Assembly (NCBI GenBank): GCA_003131315.1
Contig: PKUV01000069.1
Span: 1 to 42,792, forward strand
Length of the DNA stretch: 42,792 nucleotides
Direction: 5' to 3'
Source of the DNA: Acidobacteriaceae bacterium
Lineage (GTDB): Bacteria; Acidobacteriota; Terriglobia; Terriglobales; Acidobacteriaceae
The position numbers and the translations under genes are program-made. Shown piece by piece: positions 8,618 through 16,950 of the stretch. The notes beneath the pieces were generated by a model that worked only from the letters and a program-made list of their open reading frames with translations, was not told the DNA's origin and searched no databases. Within the stretch, counting starts at the first letter, position 1. Each line of letters starts with the position of its first letter.

Positions 8618-8630
8618 TCAGAATGAGCGC

Positions 8631-8660
8631 AATCTAGACTATTCCCGTGGCAGTTGTCAA
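8631..8660 (-). promoter_or_regulatory. Promoter of the ara operon
   Basis: On the minus strand TTGACA (8660-8655) is followed after 18 nt by TAGATT (8636-8631). The -35 box is perfect and the -10 box matches four of six. It overlaps an imperfect inverted repeat, GTTGTCAATT / AATTGCAAC, at 8653-8673 that could bind a further regulator. The only gene downstream on this strand is araD, 60 nt away. Confidence 0.6.
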
Positions 8661-8753
8661 TTTCAATTGCAACTTTCTCATTGCAGCGGGATTCTACCAA
8701 GTACGTTACCCGATCAGGCGGCTTGCGGAACGTAAAACAACGTAAAAGGAAGA

Positions 8754-8785
8754 AATGCTGTTCTAACTCAATGCTGTTCTAACCC
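8754..8785. repeat. Tandem 16-bp duplication across the lacI stop codon
   Basis: The unit AATGCTGTTCTAACTC (8754-8769) is followed at once by AATGCTGTTCTAACCC (8770-8785), 15 of 16 bases alike. The lacI stop codon (8768-8770) falls at the junction, so the duplication lies across the end of the gene. It looks like a replication-slippage event. Confidence 0.7.
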
Positions 8786-9859
8786 ATGGGCCCGACCCCT
8801 GGGTTTTACGGGATCCGCTGCCCCACGTTCCCTTTGCCGGGGCTTCGTCGGGTGCCTTGCAGTTGGGGCCAGCGCGGTAGAACGCCTGAGCACCAGGTTG
8901 GTATTCAGCTCGTATTCGCTGCGCTCATGCGAAGGCGACTCGCGTTGCACCTCGTTCAACAGGGCTTGGAAGGCAATCTTTGCCAACTCCATTTGGGACA
9001 TCTGAACTGTCGTCAGGGGAGGAATTGTGAACCCAGCCAGCCGTATGTCGTCGAACCCGATTACAGAAAGGTCATTCGGTATCTTGATATCTTGGTCGTA
9101 TGCTTCCCTCATGACTCCGATAGCGGTCATGTCGTTGGAGCACAGCACCGCAGTCGGCCGGTTGCTTAAACTGTTAAATTCCACCAACGCGCGCATCCCG
9201 CCATCCATCCCGTGATTTCCCTCTACCGTCAAGTCAGGAGAAAGCCCGATTTCCATCATAGACGTTTTGAAAGCAGCTCTTCTCGCCAGGGCTGATTTCA
9301 GATGCAACGGACCGGTAATAAACGCGATACGCGTATGCCGGAGCGCAGCCAGGTGCTGCACCGCCTGGCGAATCCCGTTCAGATAGTTGATTCGGATATT
9401 GACGATCCCCGGGGCGTTGGGTCCCACATCGACGAACACCAGCGGCACTTTACGGAAACGGAGATGGTCGAGGAGAGTTTCCTCCATGCCAAATGTCAGG
9501 ATTGCCACACCATCGACCCGGCGTTCAATCATGCGCCGGACCGAAGATTCCATCCTTTTCGGGTCATGCACCGTTGAGGTCAGTAGGATCTCGTAGTTGT
9601 TCTCGACCGCAAGATTCTCGAAGGTCTGCACGATCTCCGGGAAAAAGGGATTGGTGATTTCGGAAACGATCAGCCCAAAGATGCGACTCCGTCCCGAAAC
9701 CAGAGCCCGAGCCTGAGTATTCGGATAATAACCCAGTTCGTCGACTACCTTCCACACTCGCTTGGCAAGTTGAGGATCGACCGTGGGAACGCGATTAATC
9801 GCTCTGGAAACAGTAGCGGTGGAAACTTTGGCTCTCCGCGCGATTTCACGAATATCCAT
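8768..9859 (-). CDS. LacI-family transcriptional regulator
   Basis: A 363-aa repressor-type regulator. The start is placed at ATG 9859 (MDIREIARRAKVSTATVSRA), which is the standard N-terminus of the family's helix-turn-helix; an upstream ATG would add 16 residues of no known use. Residues 1-25 are the helix-turn-helix and about 50-60 the hinge helix (NTQARALVSGRS). From about 62 (FGLIVSEITNPFF) comes the periplasmic-binding-like effector domain, including VIGFDDIRLAGFTIPPLTTV near residue 290. The C-terminal 25 residues are basic and proline-rich and look like a loose tail. It lies upstream of the ara operon on the same strand. CG-centred palindromes at 8606, 9947 and 20028 are its likely operators, and arabinose or an arabinoside its likely ligand. 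Confidence 0.92.
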   Translation of the reverse strand: MDIREIARRAKVSTATVSRAINRVPTVDPQLAKRVWKVVDELGYYPNTQARALVSGRSRIFGLIVSEITNPFFPEIVQTFENLAVENNYEILLTSTVHDPKRMESSVRRMIERRVDGVAILTFGMEETLLDHLRFRKVPLVFVDVGPNAPGIVNIRINYLNGIRQAVQHLAALRHTRIAFITGPLHLKSALARRAAFKTSMMEIGLSPDLTVEGNHGMDGGMRALVEFNSLSNRPTAVLCSNDMTAIGVMREAYDQDIKIPNDLSVIGFDDIRLAGFTIPPLTTVQMSQMELAKIAFQALLNEVQRESPSHERSEYELNTNLVLRRSTALAPTARHPTKPRQRERGAADPVKPRGRAHGLEQH

Positions 9860-9946
9860 CGGGATTTGTTGGGAAACCACGCCCCTATGAAAAGTGCATT
9901 TTACCATAGCTGCACAGGCAACTTCGGAGCATGGATGCTAGCTACA

Positions 9947-9958
9947 GAAAACGTTTTC
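9947..9958. promoter_or_regulatory. Perfect palindrome upstream of lacI, likely LacI operator
   Basis: GAAAACGTTTTC is a perfect 12-bp palindrome with central CG, about 90 bp upstream of the lacI start codon, in the 298-nt space between lacI and the end of the GH127 gene. It fits autoregulation. Apart from this site I see nothing else clear in 9860-10157; no convincing -35/-10 pair was found. Confidence 0.6.
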
Positions 9959-10157
9959 CATTTCCGGCTTGAGCTCCTCGGCGGCCTCGGCGCGCGATTT
10001 CGTGGATGTCCATAACTTGAGTGCCCACACCTGTCAGCAATGCAATGCTGCTGCTTTGGGTTCAATCGTCGTGAAACAGAGAGACCACTTCCAGGCGCAA
10101 ATGCCGGTCCTATGCTTCGAGCCTCACAAGTGTCGCGGCGATTTCATTGCCACACTG

Positions 10158-12146
10158 CTATGTCGACTGACGGTTCACTTTCCAGTAGATGGCGTAACGT
10201 TCGTGAATCACCTGATAAAGCGGAACCAGGGTCAATGCCTGCGATTGCCCGACGCCGTGAAAGGTAAGCGCCTGCTTCGGGTCACGTTGCAGCCACCCGG
10301 TAGGCTTGTTCGGATCGGCGACGATGTTGAGCATCTTGAAGTCGCCGGGCTTTGGCTCATAGTCGCCGTACAACATTTCCTTGGTGACGGCGTCGAAGCG
10401 TCCGGCCAGCAGGAGAGGTCCATACATTACGGCCTGAATCGTTTCATCATCGGGCATGCTCTCGATGCGCAGGTTCATGGGTAGGCTGATCTCAATCTTG
10501 TCGCCGGATTTCCAGAGGCGATTGAGTGTTAGATAACTGCCGGGGCTGGCGAAGGCGGGGACGACCGCGCCATTGATCTTCACGCTGCCGCCGTTAATCC
10601 AGTACGGAATTCGAAGATTGATTCCAAGTTGCAGCGGGTTGTTGGCTGAGATGGTGATGGTGGTGCCTTCTTCTTCGGGGAAGCGAGTCCGCTGGCTGAT
10701 GCGGAGTCCTTTCTCCGGCCACTCCAGTTGCGAATCGATGTAAAGATTCACGTAGAGCGAATCGTCGTCGTGAAAATAGATAGTATCGGTCAATTTTCCG
10801 TATTCCTCGGAGCCGGTACCAGTGCAGCACCAAAACGCATTGAAGGGCTCTCCGAAGGTTCTCCAGGCGCCCGAGGCCGGCTCCAGGTAATACATCATGG
10901 TGCCGTCTTCGGGGTTGATCGTGCCCAGTCGATGATTGAATAGGGTGCGCTCGTAGTAATCCATTAGGCGGGCATCGGGAGACCAGCCGAACAGGTGGCG
11001 GGTCAACTTCATCATGTTGTAGGCGCAACAGCATTCTTCCGTGCTGGTGCTGAGGCCAGCGCCGAGCTTGCCGGGGTCCGTATCCCAGCCTTCATTCATG
11101 GGACCGCCACGGCCGATGCTGGGGCCACCCGTCGCAAAGCAGCGTTCACTTACCACTTCATCCCAGAAGTATTCCGCGATCTCGCGATAGCGGCGCTCGC
11201 CCGTAAGTTCGTAGTAGCGAGCGGCGGCAATTACCTGTGGGATATGAGTGTTGGCGTGCAGACCTTTGAGTTCATCACGGTGCTCGGCGAGCGGGTCGAG
11301 GAAGACCTTTTTGTCGAAACGCTGGGCGGCTTCCAGGTAGTATTCCTTGCCAGTGACTGCGTACAAGTTGGAAAGCACTTCGCTCATGCCGCCAAATTCA
11401 GTGCCCAGCACGCGCTGCATGTGGTCGACGCTGAGAGGCCGGGTGTAACCAGAAACCCAACCGGCCATTTTTTCGACCACGTCGAGCGCCTGCTCGTTGC
11501 CACAGTGGACATACATGTCAAGATTGCCCGCCATGATTTTATGAATCGTGTAAAAGGGAGCCCAGACTCTCTCGCGGTTGCGCAGCCGGTCGAAGAGCTC
11601 GATGGGGAAAGCGCTCAGATATCCACCTTTTAAGGCTTCCTGGCATTTGGCGAGTTCAGCGACGACCGTGTTCGCGTTTTTCTTGAGGTCCTCGTCTCCC
11701 GTGGTGGCATACATCAGGGCGCACGCAGAAAGGTAATGACCGCCAGCGTAGTGGCCTCGTAGTTCGCAATCGGGAGCTTCCCATCCACCCAGCGGCTGGG
11801 CCGACGAAGGGATGCCGGCGTTGATCCGGAACGTGTGCAGCAGGCGATCGGTTGGCAGTGAATGCAGATATCGCTGGTCGGCTTCCATGGCAACCTTGCA
11901 CGGGCCTTCGCCGAGGCGCACCTGCTTCAAGGGGAAGGGGCGTACTCTCCACGGAACTTTCTCGCGGCTGACGGACTTGCCTTGTTTTTCGGTGGTGTCG
12001 ATCACGGGGTCTTGCAGTGGACTTGCGAAGGAGAATCCAGGCGCGAGGGCAGATCCCGCCGCGACAGCGACGGTCGTCATAAAGTGCCTGCGAGAACATT
12101 GCGTAGAGTGCGTGATGAATCCTCCAATGCCGCTGCACAACCCCAC
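10158..12146 (-). CDS. GH127 beta-L-arabinofuranosidase, Tat-exported
   Basis: A glycoside hydrolase of family 127, which removes beta-L-arabinofuranose, best known from hydroxyproline-linked arabinans. Family marks: GGWEAPDCELRGHYAGGHYL near the N-terminus, PFYTIHKIMAGNLDMY, GGMSEVLSNLYAVTG, then TEECCCAYNMMKLTRHLF and AFWCCTGTGSEEYGKL. The last two hold the cysteines that in HypBA1 bind zinc and act as nucleophile. A twin-arginine motif (SRRHFM) precedes a hydrophobic stretch ending in SFASP. The start is uncertain: ATG 12080 would lose the twin arginines, so a GTG at 12146 or a TTG at 12140 is more likely, and either fits the promoter at 12181-12210. The longer open frame upstream to 12476 runs through that promoter and is not believed. 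From the GTG the length is 662 aa, normal for the family. Confidence 0.92.
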   Translation of the reverse strand: MGLCSGIGGFITHSTQCSRRHFMTTVAVAAGSALAPGFSFASPLQDPVIDTTEKQGKSVSREKVPWRVRPFPLKQVRLGEGPCKVAMEADQRYLHSLPTDRLLHTFRINAGIPSSAQPLGGWEAPDCELRGHYAGGHYLSACALMYATTGDEDLKKNANTVVAELAKCQEALKGGYLSAFPIELFDRLRNRERVWAPFYTIHKIMAGNLDMYVHCGNEQALDVVEKMAGWVSGYTRPLSVDHMQRVLGTEFGGMSEVLSNLYAVTGKEYYLEAAQRFDKKVFLDPLAEHRDELKGLHANTHIPQVIAAARYYELTGERRYREIAEYFWDEVVSERCFATGGPSIGRGGPMNEGWDTDPGKLGAGLSTSTEECCCAYNMMKLTRHLFGWSPDARLMDYYERTLFNHRLGTINPEDGTMMYYLEPASGAWRTFGEPFNAFWCCTGTGSEEYGKLTDTIYFHDDDSLYVNLYIDSQLEWPEKGLRISQRTRFPEEEGTTITISANNPLQLGINLRIPYWINGGSVKINGAVVPAFASPGSYLTLNRLWKSGDKIEISLPMNLRIESMPDDETIQAVMYGPLLLAGRFDAVTKEMLYGDYEPKPGDFKMLNIVADPNKPTGWLQRDPKQALTFHGVGQSQALTLVPLYQVIHERYAIYWKVNRQST

Positions 12147-12179
12147 GTCGTGCAGGAGCAAGGGGGCTGTTGTTGGATA

Positions 12180-12187
12180 TTGTATAC
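12180..12187. promoter_or_regulatory. TTGTATAC motif in GH127 promoter
   Basis: The 11-mer ATATTGTATAC (12177-12187) is identical to one at 33634-33644 in the hydroxyproline operon promoter, and its last eight bases recur, reversed, at 20006-20013 before the TonB receptor. Here it covers the -10 box of GH127. It may be the site of the GntR regulator at 31224, though -10 boxes alone partly explain the likeness. Confidence 0.35.
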
Positions 12188-12210
12188 TCCTGTGGATGGT
12201 GAAATGCCAA
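12181..12210 (-). promoter_or_regulatory. Promoter of the GH127 gene
   Basis: On the minus strand TTGGCA (12210-12205) and TATACA (12186-12181) are 18 nt apart. Transcription would start near 12174, which rules out the very long upstream reading frame of GH127 and leaves starts at 12146 or 12140. Confidence 0.5.
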
Positions 12211-12243
12211 CTCCCGAGCCGAGATGCTTGCTTGTATTTTCCG

Positions 12244-13173
12244 ATGTCCAGGTTTCTCTGGGTCTGCATTTGCGGAGTCGCGCTAGCCTTGTTCAACAGG
12301 GAGGTCGCCGGACAGGCAGCCGTCTCCGGTGAATCGTCTTCCGTTGAGCGAGGCCTCGATCTTGCGCAGAAGGGCCGCTGCAAAGAAGCGCTGCCTATTT
12401 TGCAGAAGGCCACACCCCGTCTTTCGGACAAGCAGCTCAAGTACCGCACGACGATGGCAACCGCGCGATGTGCCATGAGCCTGGAGCGGACAGAGTCCGC
12501 TGTTCAGGCACTGCTCCAGTTGAACCGCGAATTCCCGCACGATCCCGAGGTGCTCTACATCACAACGCATTTCTATTCGGAGTTAGCCTCGCGAGCGTCG
12601 CAGGAATTGGCCGCCACCGCTCCCAATGCCTATCAGACTGAAGAACTGGAAGGGGAGGCTTTCGAATCACAGGGAAAATGGGATGAGGCAACGGCAGAGT
12701 ACAAGAGGATCCTCGATCAGAATCCTGGCCTACCCGGAATTCACTATCGGTTAGGGCGCATATTTTCTGCGAAGACCCCGCCGGCGGCGGAAGACGCCAA
12801 GAAGGAATTCGAGGAAGAGCTCAAGATCGACCCGACGAACGCCTCGGCAGAATTCATGCTGGGAGAAATAGCGCGTCAGGCGGGGCAATGGGACGACGCC
12901 ATTCGACACTTTTCGCGAGCGTCGAAGCTCGATGAAGGATTCCAGGAGGCATATCTCGCGCTGGGGATGTCGCTCAACTCGGCAGGAAAGTTCTCGGACG
13001 CAATCGCACCGCTCCAGAGCTATGTAAAGATGCAGCCGGCCGATCCTGCCGGGCACTATCAACTGGCAACGGCCTACGCGCGCACCGGGCGCAAAGAAGA
13101 TGCTTCACGGGAAATGGCGCTTCAGCAGAAAACTGCCGCGCAGAGCCCGCGAGAATCGCAAGCACAGCACTGA
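12244..13173 (+). CDS. TPR-repeat protein, exported
   Basis: A 309-aa protein with a signal peptide (MSRFLWVCICGVALALFNRE, then VAGQA) followed by tetratricopeptide repeats over most of its length, for example FESQGKWDEATAEYKRILDQ, GEIARQAGQWDDAIRHFSRA and LGMSLNSAGKFSDAIAPLQS. TPRs are protein-binding helical hairpins; no enzyme domain is present. The start ATG 12244 is chosen because it puts the hydrophobic core at the N-terminus; the frame is open much further upstream but there it overlaps GH127. The stop is 15 nt before the CRTAC1 gene, so the two form a pair, a pattern repeated at 16951-19899. The role is unknown. Confidence 0.85.
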   Translation: MSRFLWVCICGVALALFNREVAGQAAVSGESSSVERGLDLAQKGRCKEALPILQKATPRLSDKQLKYRTTMATARCAMSLERTESAVQALLQLNREFPHDPEVLYITTHFYSELASRASQELAATAPNAYQTEELEGEAFESQGKWDEATAEYKRILDQNPGLPGIHYRLGRIFSAKTPPAAEDAKKEFEEELKIDPTNASAEFMLGEIARQAGQWDDAIRHFSRASKLDEGFQEAYLALGMSLNSAGKFSDAIAPLQSYVKMQPADPAGHYQLATAYARTGRKEDASREMALQQKTAAQSPRESQAQH

Positions 13174-13188
13174 GCGGAGGGGCATTGA

Positions 13189-14928
13189 ATGTCGAGAAAC
13201 GGAGGCGATTGGCGGGATTTGCTATCTCGCCGCCAATTTCTTCAGATGCTCGGATGCGCCGGAGCCGCCGGTGCGCTCAGAGCGGGCCTGCTCCCTTCAT
13301 TCGCTGCCGCGTCCTCCTCCGGAAATTCTGCGTCTGCTTTTGAGGAGATCCCGGCATCCGTCAGCGGTATTTCCTGGTCGCATGTGAGTGGACGCTCCCC
13401 GATGGCACACTTGCCAGAGACGGTTGGGGCCGGCTGCGCATTTCTCGATTACGACAACGACGGCTGGATGGATATTTACTTGGTGAACAGCGGACGCTGT
13501 GATTTCTATGAGCCGGCTACACCTCTGCGCAACGCGCTCTACCACAATAACCGCGACGGCACGTTTACCGATGTCACACAAAAGGCCGGTGTGCCCGGAG
13601 ATGCATACGGCATGGGTGTCGCGGTGGGCGACTATGATGGTGACGGGTTTCCCGACCTTTACGTCACGCAGTATGCACACAGCATCCTGTACCACAACAA
13701 CGGGGATGGCACGTTTACGGACGTCACCGCGAAGGCCGGTGTAACTGCGCCGGGATGGGCGACAAGTTCCGTTTGGTTCGACTACGACAACGACGGCCGG
13801 TTGGATCTCTTTGTCTGCCGTTTCGTGGACTACAGTAAGACTAAACTCAAGTTCTGCGGCGATCTGCTCAGCGGCGAGCGGCACTATTGCATTCCAAGCA
13901 TCTACGATCCGATGCCATGCTGGCTCTTTCACAACAACGGAGATGGCACGTTCACCGATGTCAGCAAAGAGTCCGGCATTGCCCAGTTCATGGCAAAGGC
14001 TTGGGGCGTAGTTGCCGCCGACATCAATAACGACGGACGGATGGATCTCTACGTGACCAACGATACCGTGCCCAACTTTTTGTTTGCCAACCGGGGCAAC
14101 GGAAAGTTCGAAGAGATTGGGGCGTTTTCCGGGGTGGGACTCAGTGCTTTCGGAAAACCTCGCTCCGGCATGGGGGTGGATGCTGCCGACTATGATCAGG
14201 ACGGTTGGATTGATCTTTTCGAAGCCAACGTCGATCAGGAGATGTACTCGCTCTACCACAACGACAAAGATGAGATCTTCAGCGATGCCGCTCTCCCGAC
14301 CGGTATCGCGAAAGCTACGCGGCTGATGAGTGGTTGGGGACTGAAGTTTTTCGACTACGACAACGATGGTGAGATCGACCTGCTTCTCTGCAACGGCCAC
14401 CCTGACGATCTGGTCGACAAGCGTGTGGAAGGGGTAAAGTTCCTGGAACCCATGTTGCTTTTCCGTAACACGGGGAAGGGTTTTGAGAATGTGAGCCAGC
14501 AGAGCGGGTCTGTTTTCTCGAAGGCGCTGGCCGCCCGCGGCATGGCGCTCGGTGACTTCGACAATGATGGTTCCGTCGACGTGCTGGTGGCACAGAACAA
14601 CTCTGCACCCATCCTGCTGCGAAACCTTGCCGGCCGGCAGAATCACTGGCTCGGTGTTCGACTGGTGGGAACGAAGTCCAATATTGATGCCATCGGGGCT
14701 AAGATCACCTATCAGTCGGGTGACTTCCAGCGGCACCAATTCAAAGTCGGTGGCGGCAGCTATCTCTCTTCCCACGATCCGCGCATGGTTCTCGGGATTG
14801 GGAAAAGAAATAAGATCGACTGGCTGGAAATACAATGGCCGCAACCGAGCGGGAGAGCGGAGCGCTTCGCCGATCTTCCGATCGATCGATACATCACGAT
14901 CATCGAAGGTCAGGGCAAGTGGAAGTAG
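13189..14928 (+). CDS. CRTAC1-family protein (FG-GAP/VCBS repeats + ASPIC/UnbV domain)
   Basis: A 579-aa exported protein. GGAGGGG precedes the ATG. The N-terminus has a twin-arginine motif ([12 protein letters not shown]) and an alanine-rich hydrophobic stretch ending near AAASSS. Then come FG-GAP/VCBS-type beta-propeller repeats with calcium-loop motifs, seen as [58 protein letters not shown] and [15 protein letters not shown]. From about residue 485 lies an ASPIC/UnbV domain ([20 protein letters not shown] to [11 protein letters not shown]). Such proteins are probably surface or periplasmic binding proteins; none of this group has a settled function. It follows the TPR gene by 15 nt. Its last 219 bases recur at 16674-16892. 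Confidence 0.88.
   Translation: MSRNGGDWRDLLSRRQFLQMLGCAGAAGALRAGLLPSFAAASSSGNSASAFEEIPASVSGISWSHVSGRSPMAHLPETVGAGCAFLDYDNDGWMDIYLVNSGRCDFYEPATPLRNALYHNNRDGTFTDVTQKAGVPGDAYGMGVAVGDYDGDGFPDLYVTQYAHSILYHNNGDGTFTDVTAKAGVTAPGWATSSVWFDYDNDGRLDLFVCRFVDYSKTKLKFCGDLLSGERHYCIPSIYDPMPCWLFHNNGDGTFTDVSKESGIAQFMAKAWGVVAADINNDGRMDLYVTNDTVPNFLFANRGNGKFEEIGAFSGVGLSAFGKPRSGMGVDAADYDQDGWIDLFEANVDQEMYSLYHNDKDEIFSDAALPTGIAKATRLMSGWGLKFFDYDNDGEIDLLLCNGHPDDLVDKRVEGVKFLEPMLLFRNTGKGFENVSQQSGSVFSKALAARGMALGDFDNDGSVDVLVAQNNSAPILLRNLAGRQNHWLGVRLVGTKSNIDAIGAKITYQSGDFQRHQFKVGGGSYLSSHDPRMVLGIGKRNKIDWLEIQWPQPSGRAERFADLPIDRYITIIEGQGKWK
14710..14928 (+). repeat. 219-bp direct repeat, copy 1 (3' end of CRTAC1 gene)
   Basis: These 219 bases recur at 16674-16892 in the same direction with about 19 mismatches by my count. 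The first 71 bases are identical and the mismatches crowd into the last 130. The two copies flank the 1.75-kb block 14929-16673, which holds three small minus-strand genes. Confidence 0.9.
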
Positions 14929-14968
14929 TGGGGACGGTGAGCGACGGGGAAGAACTGAGGACAGCAAA

Positions 14969-15001
14969 AAGGGGCGGTCCAAAAACGAGGGTAGGCCCCT
15001 T
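14969..15001. terminator. Bidirectional terminator between convergent genes
   Basis: AAGGGGC (14969-14975) pairs with GCCCCTT (14995-15001) over a 19-nt loop. On the plus strand TTCTTATT follows; on the minus strand CCCCTTTTTGCTG follows. It lies between the CRTAC1 gene (ends 14928) and the convergent small membrane protein gene (ends 15013), as expected for a shared terminator. Confidence 0.6.
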
Positions 15002-15012
15002 CTTATTGCTTC

Positions 15013-15237
15013 TCAGGCATGTACACGGAACACCCAGCCTCGCAGTAGCCAAAACATTCCGGCGACCACAGCCACCGCCAGAATCCAGTACAGCGGTGAG
15101 TAGACAGTCCAGGCGCGAAACACAGGCATGGTAGCAGCCTTCACTCCATCCATCCGAACGTAAAGGAAAATCGCCGTGTACGCCAGCCATGCGACCAGAG
15201 TCGCGGCCAAAGCCAACGCCGCTTTGAGCCAAACCAT
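15013..15237 (-). CDS. Small two-helix membrane protein
   Basis: A 74-aa protein with a textbook ribosome site (AAGGAGG, then TTACC before the ATG at 15237). Residues about 3-26 form one membrane helix (WLKAALALAATLVAWLAYTA) and about 47-66 a second (YWILAVAVVAGMFWLLRGW), joined by a loop containing VRMDGVKAATMPVFRAW. I do not recognise a family. It lies 14 nt downstream of the secreted protein gene 15252-15995 and probably shares its transcript, inside the repeat-flanked block. Confidence 0.75.
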   Translation of the reverse strand: MVWLKAALALAATLVAWLAYTAIFLYVRMDGVKAATMPVFRAWTVYSPLYWILAVAVVAGMFWLLRGWVFRVHA

Positions 15238-15251
15238 GGTAACCTCCTTCC

Positions 15252-15995
15252 TTAAGGATTATACGTACAGTTCCCCTTTGGCTGTGGACCCGGATAGTAA
15301 ACTGCGACAGCATGACCACAAACCCATCCCGTACCAGACGCAAGTCGGAAGCAAGCTCCGCCCACGAGCCAATTCGAACTGGCAGAGATCGGATAGGTAT
15401 CGCGGACTTCCTGCCCGTCCATATTAAGGTCTGGCGGTGTGGTCATCGGAGTACACCAGTTGTTGACACTGTATGCGCACGTAACAAGACCGGTGACTGG
15501 CATAGTCTGGCAATTTGAAGTGGTTCCTGTGAATATGGTCATTGTTTGCGCAGCTTCAACATACATGCTAAATAGGTAGACAGCGAAGGGCCCCCCCTGC
15601 ATGCTGCAGTACACCACCTCTAAGCTGTCTAGGCCCATTTCAAAAATAGTGAAGCAATCGGAGCAGTCATAGCCGATTGACGTAGTGAAATTGACGTTGT
15701 ACGAGGGCGGCACTTGCGGACCGTACGCAATTTTATTACCAGCAACAATCGCACCGGTTGCATGGTTTCTCAGTGTGAGCGTGATTTGCGGCTGGTGGTA
15801 TATCCCCGCGGGGCAGTTGCAGGTCGTGTATCCTTGAACCGTACCCGAAGCGGTAAGGGAGATGGTTGGATACGCGGTGTAGTCGAAGACTGGGTTAGGC
15901 GAATAGAAGCTGTAATGTGCAATTCCCGGCATGCTTGCGAAGGCAGACGCCGAAACCAGTAAGAACGCTAGCAAGAGCTTGAGCTTCCTCATCAC
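15252..15995 (-). CDS. Secreted cysteine-containing protein of unknown function
   Basis: A 247-aa protein (from GTG 15995; an ATG one codon later is equally possible, both after GGAGGAGG). Residues 1-20 are a signal peptide (LKLLLAFLLVSASAFAS). The mature part has many cysteines, including TTCNCPAG and YDCSDCF, which suggest disulfides in the periplasm or outside the cell. A DLNMDGQEV stretch near residue 200 resembles a calcium-binding loop. I do not recognise a family. It starts 6 nt after the preceding gene stop (16002) and so belongs to a three-gene minus-strand operon driven from 16563-16592. Confidence 0.75.
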   Translation of the reverse strand: MMRKLKLLLAFLLVSASAFASMPGIAHYSFYSPNPVFDYTAYPTISLTASGTVQGYTTCNCPAGIYHQPQITLTLRNHATGAIVAGNKIAYGPQVPPSYNVNFTTSIGYDCSDCFTIFEMGLDSLEVVYCSMQGGPFAVYLFSMYVEAAQTMTIFTGTTSNCQTMPVTGLVTCAYSVNNWCTPMTTPPDLNMDGQEVRDTYPISASSNWLVGGACFRLASGTGWVCGHAVAVYYPGPQPKGNCTYNP

Positions 15996-16001
15996 TTTAC
16001 T

Positions 16002-16502
16002 TTACCTCCTCCTTTCCAATTCAGGCGATATGCGCATGAGTTTCTTTTCGTTTTGTACATACCCGTCCAGGTGGACAAAGCCCACTTTGGAGGGCTGCAG
16101 CTTCAACGACGCCAGGATGTTGTCCATCATCGCGTCGCGGTGAATGATGAACGTGGCATGATCGGTATTCGGAACGACCGATACTTCTTTTGTGTCATCC
16201 TCCAGCATCTGCTTAAAGCGGACGTTGAAGTCATCCAAGGCGTTGGTCATGACCAGGCGGTCTTGCCCCAAAAGACCGATCGCGCCGAACAGAACGTTTT
16301 GTAATTTTCTGTGTTGATCGTCAGTACCGGCGTATGTGGCCAGGAAAAGCCGATACGCGGTGGTGTCAGAAATCAGCTCGGGATGGTGAGACCCATCGAT
16401 TAGCGTTTCTGTTTGGGTTGGGTGCTGGTGTTGCGCCATTGCTGGCAGATTAAGAGTGAGCAGCACGGCCACGCATGCGGCCCAGACGTGTTGTACCCTC
16501 AT
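16002..16502 (-). CDS. Secreted protein of unknown function
   Basis: A 166-aa protein from ATG 16502, set by the ribosome site GGGAGGT three bases before it; the frame is open further upstream but that part covers the promoter. Residues 1-23 are a signal peptide (VWAACVAVLLTLNLPAMAQ). The mature N-terminus is His-rich (HQHP and DGSHHPE). Then come amphipathic helices, for example YRLFLATYAGTDDQHRKLQ, and LQPSKVGFVHLDGYVQNEK near the C-terminus. I do not recognise a domain. It is the first gene of the three-gene operon in the repeat-flanked block. Confidence 0.72.
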   Translation of the reverse strand: MRVQHVWAACVAVLLTLNLPAMAQHQHPTQTETLIDGSHHPELISDTTAYRLFLATYAGTDDQHRKLQNVLFGAIGLLGQDRLVMTNALDDFNVRFKQMLEDDTKEVSVVPNTDHATFIIHRDAMMDNILASLKLQPSKVGFVHLDGYVQNEKKLMRISPELERRR

Positions 16503-16562
16503 GTTACCTCCCGAAAAGCGAATTAAGAATCCGGGTGCCCAAGGGGTGAGAACAGAAGCCTC

Positions 16563-16592
16563 AAGATAGTCTGGGCGGTTACAATACGTCAA
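16563..16592 (-). promoter_or_regulatory. Promoter of the three-gene minus-strand module
   Basis: On the minus strand TTGACG (16592-16587) and TATCTT (16568-16563) are 18 nt apart, about 60 nt upstream of the ATG at 16502. An A/T-rich stretch precedes the -35 box. Confidence 0.45.
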
Positions 16593-16673
16593 GAAGATTT
16601 TTTTGAAAAGTTCTTTGATGACTCAATTTGTTGCATGTGGAACCTAATTATGATCGCACGACGGAACAACATT

Positions 16674-16892
16674 TATCAGTCGGGTGACTTCCAGCGGCAC
16701 CAATTCAAAGTCGGTGGCGGCAGCTATCTCTCTTCCCACGATCCTCGCATGGTTCTCGGGATCGGGAAAAGAACCAAGATCGACTGGTTGGAAGTGCGAT
16801 GGCCGCAGCCAAGCGGTAAAACCGAGCGCTTCACCGATCTGCCGACCGATCGCTACATCACGATCATCGAAGGTCAGGGCAAGTGGAAATAG
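16674..16892 (+). pseudogene. Remnant of a CRTAC1-family gene (C-terminal 72 codons), repeat copy 2
   Basis: This stretch reads [20 protein letters not shown] and continues to [11 protein letters not shown] and a stop, nearly the same as residues 508-579 of the protein at 13189-14928. There are about 19 base changes in 219, with the first 71 bases identical. There is no matching N-terminal part; the short open frame that begins at 16635 only adds unrelated residues. It ends 58 nt before the second TPR gene, as if a CRTAC1 gene once stood directly in front of it. The changes near the end are mixed silent and replacing, so the copies diverged for some time. It is either a deleted paralogue or the displaced 3' end left by an insertion. 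Confidence 0.88.
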
Positions 16893-16950
16893 TGGGATGG
16901 ATGGTCATTGACCGCTTGAAACGCTAGAGCAGAGACGCAGGCATTTTTCG

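Noticed and set aside
12147-12476. Upstream extension of the GH127 frame
   Set aside because: It crosses the likely promoter at 12181-12210 and overlaps the opposite TPR gene; the residues show no fold or signal.
13297-14982. 561-aa open frame on the minus strand
   Set aside because: It is antisense to the CRTAC1 gene; its repeated valine-rich pattern mirrors the FG-GAP repeats of the true gene.
16635-16673. Small gene starting at ATG 16635
   Set aside because: The frame merely runs into the CRTAC1 fragment; the first 13 codons match nothing and there is no ribosome site.
14710-16892. Insertion sequence between the direct repeats
   Set aside because: No transposase or integrase frame, no terminal inverted repeats; the repeats are coding sequence of a CRTAC1 gene.
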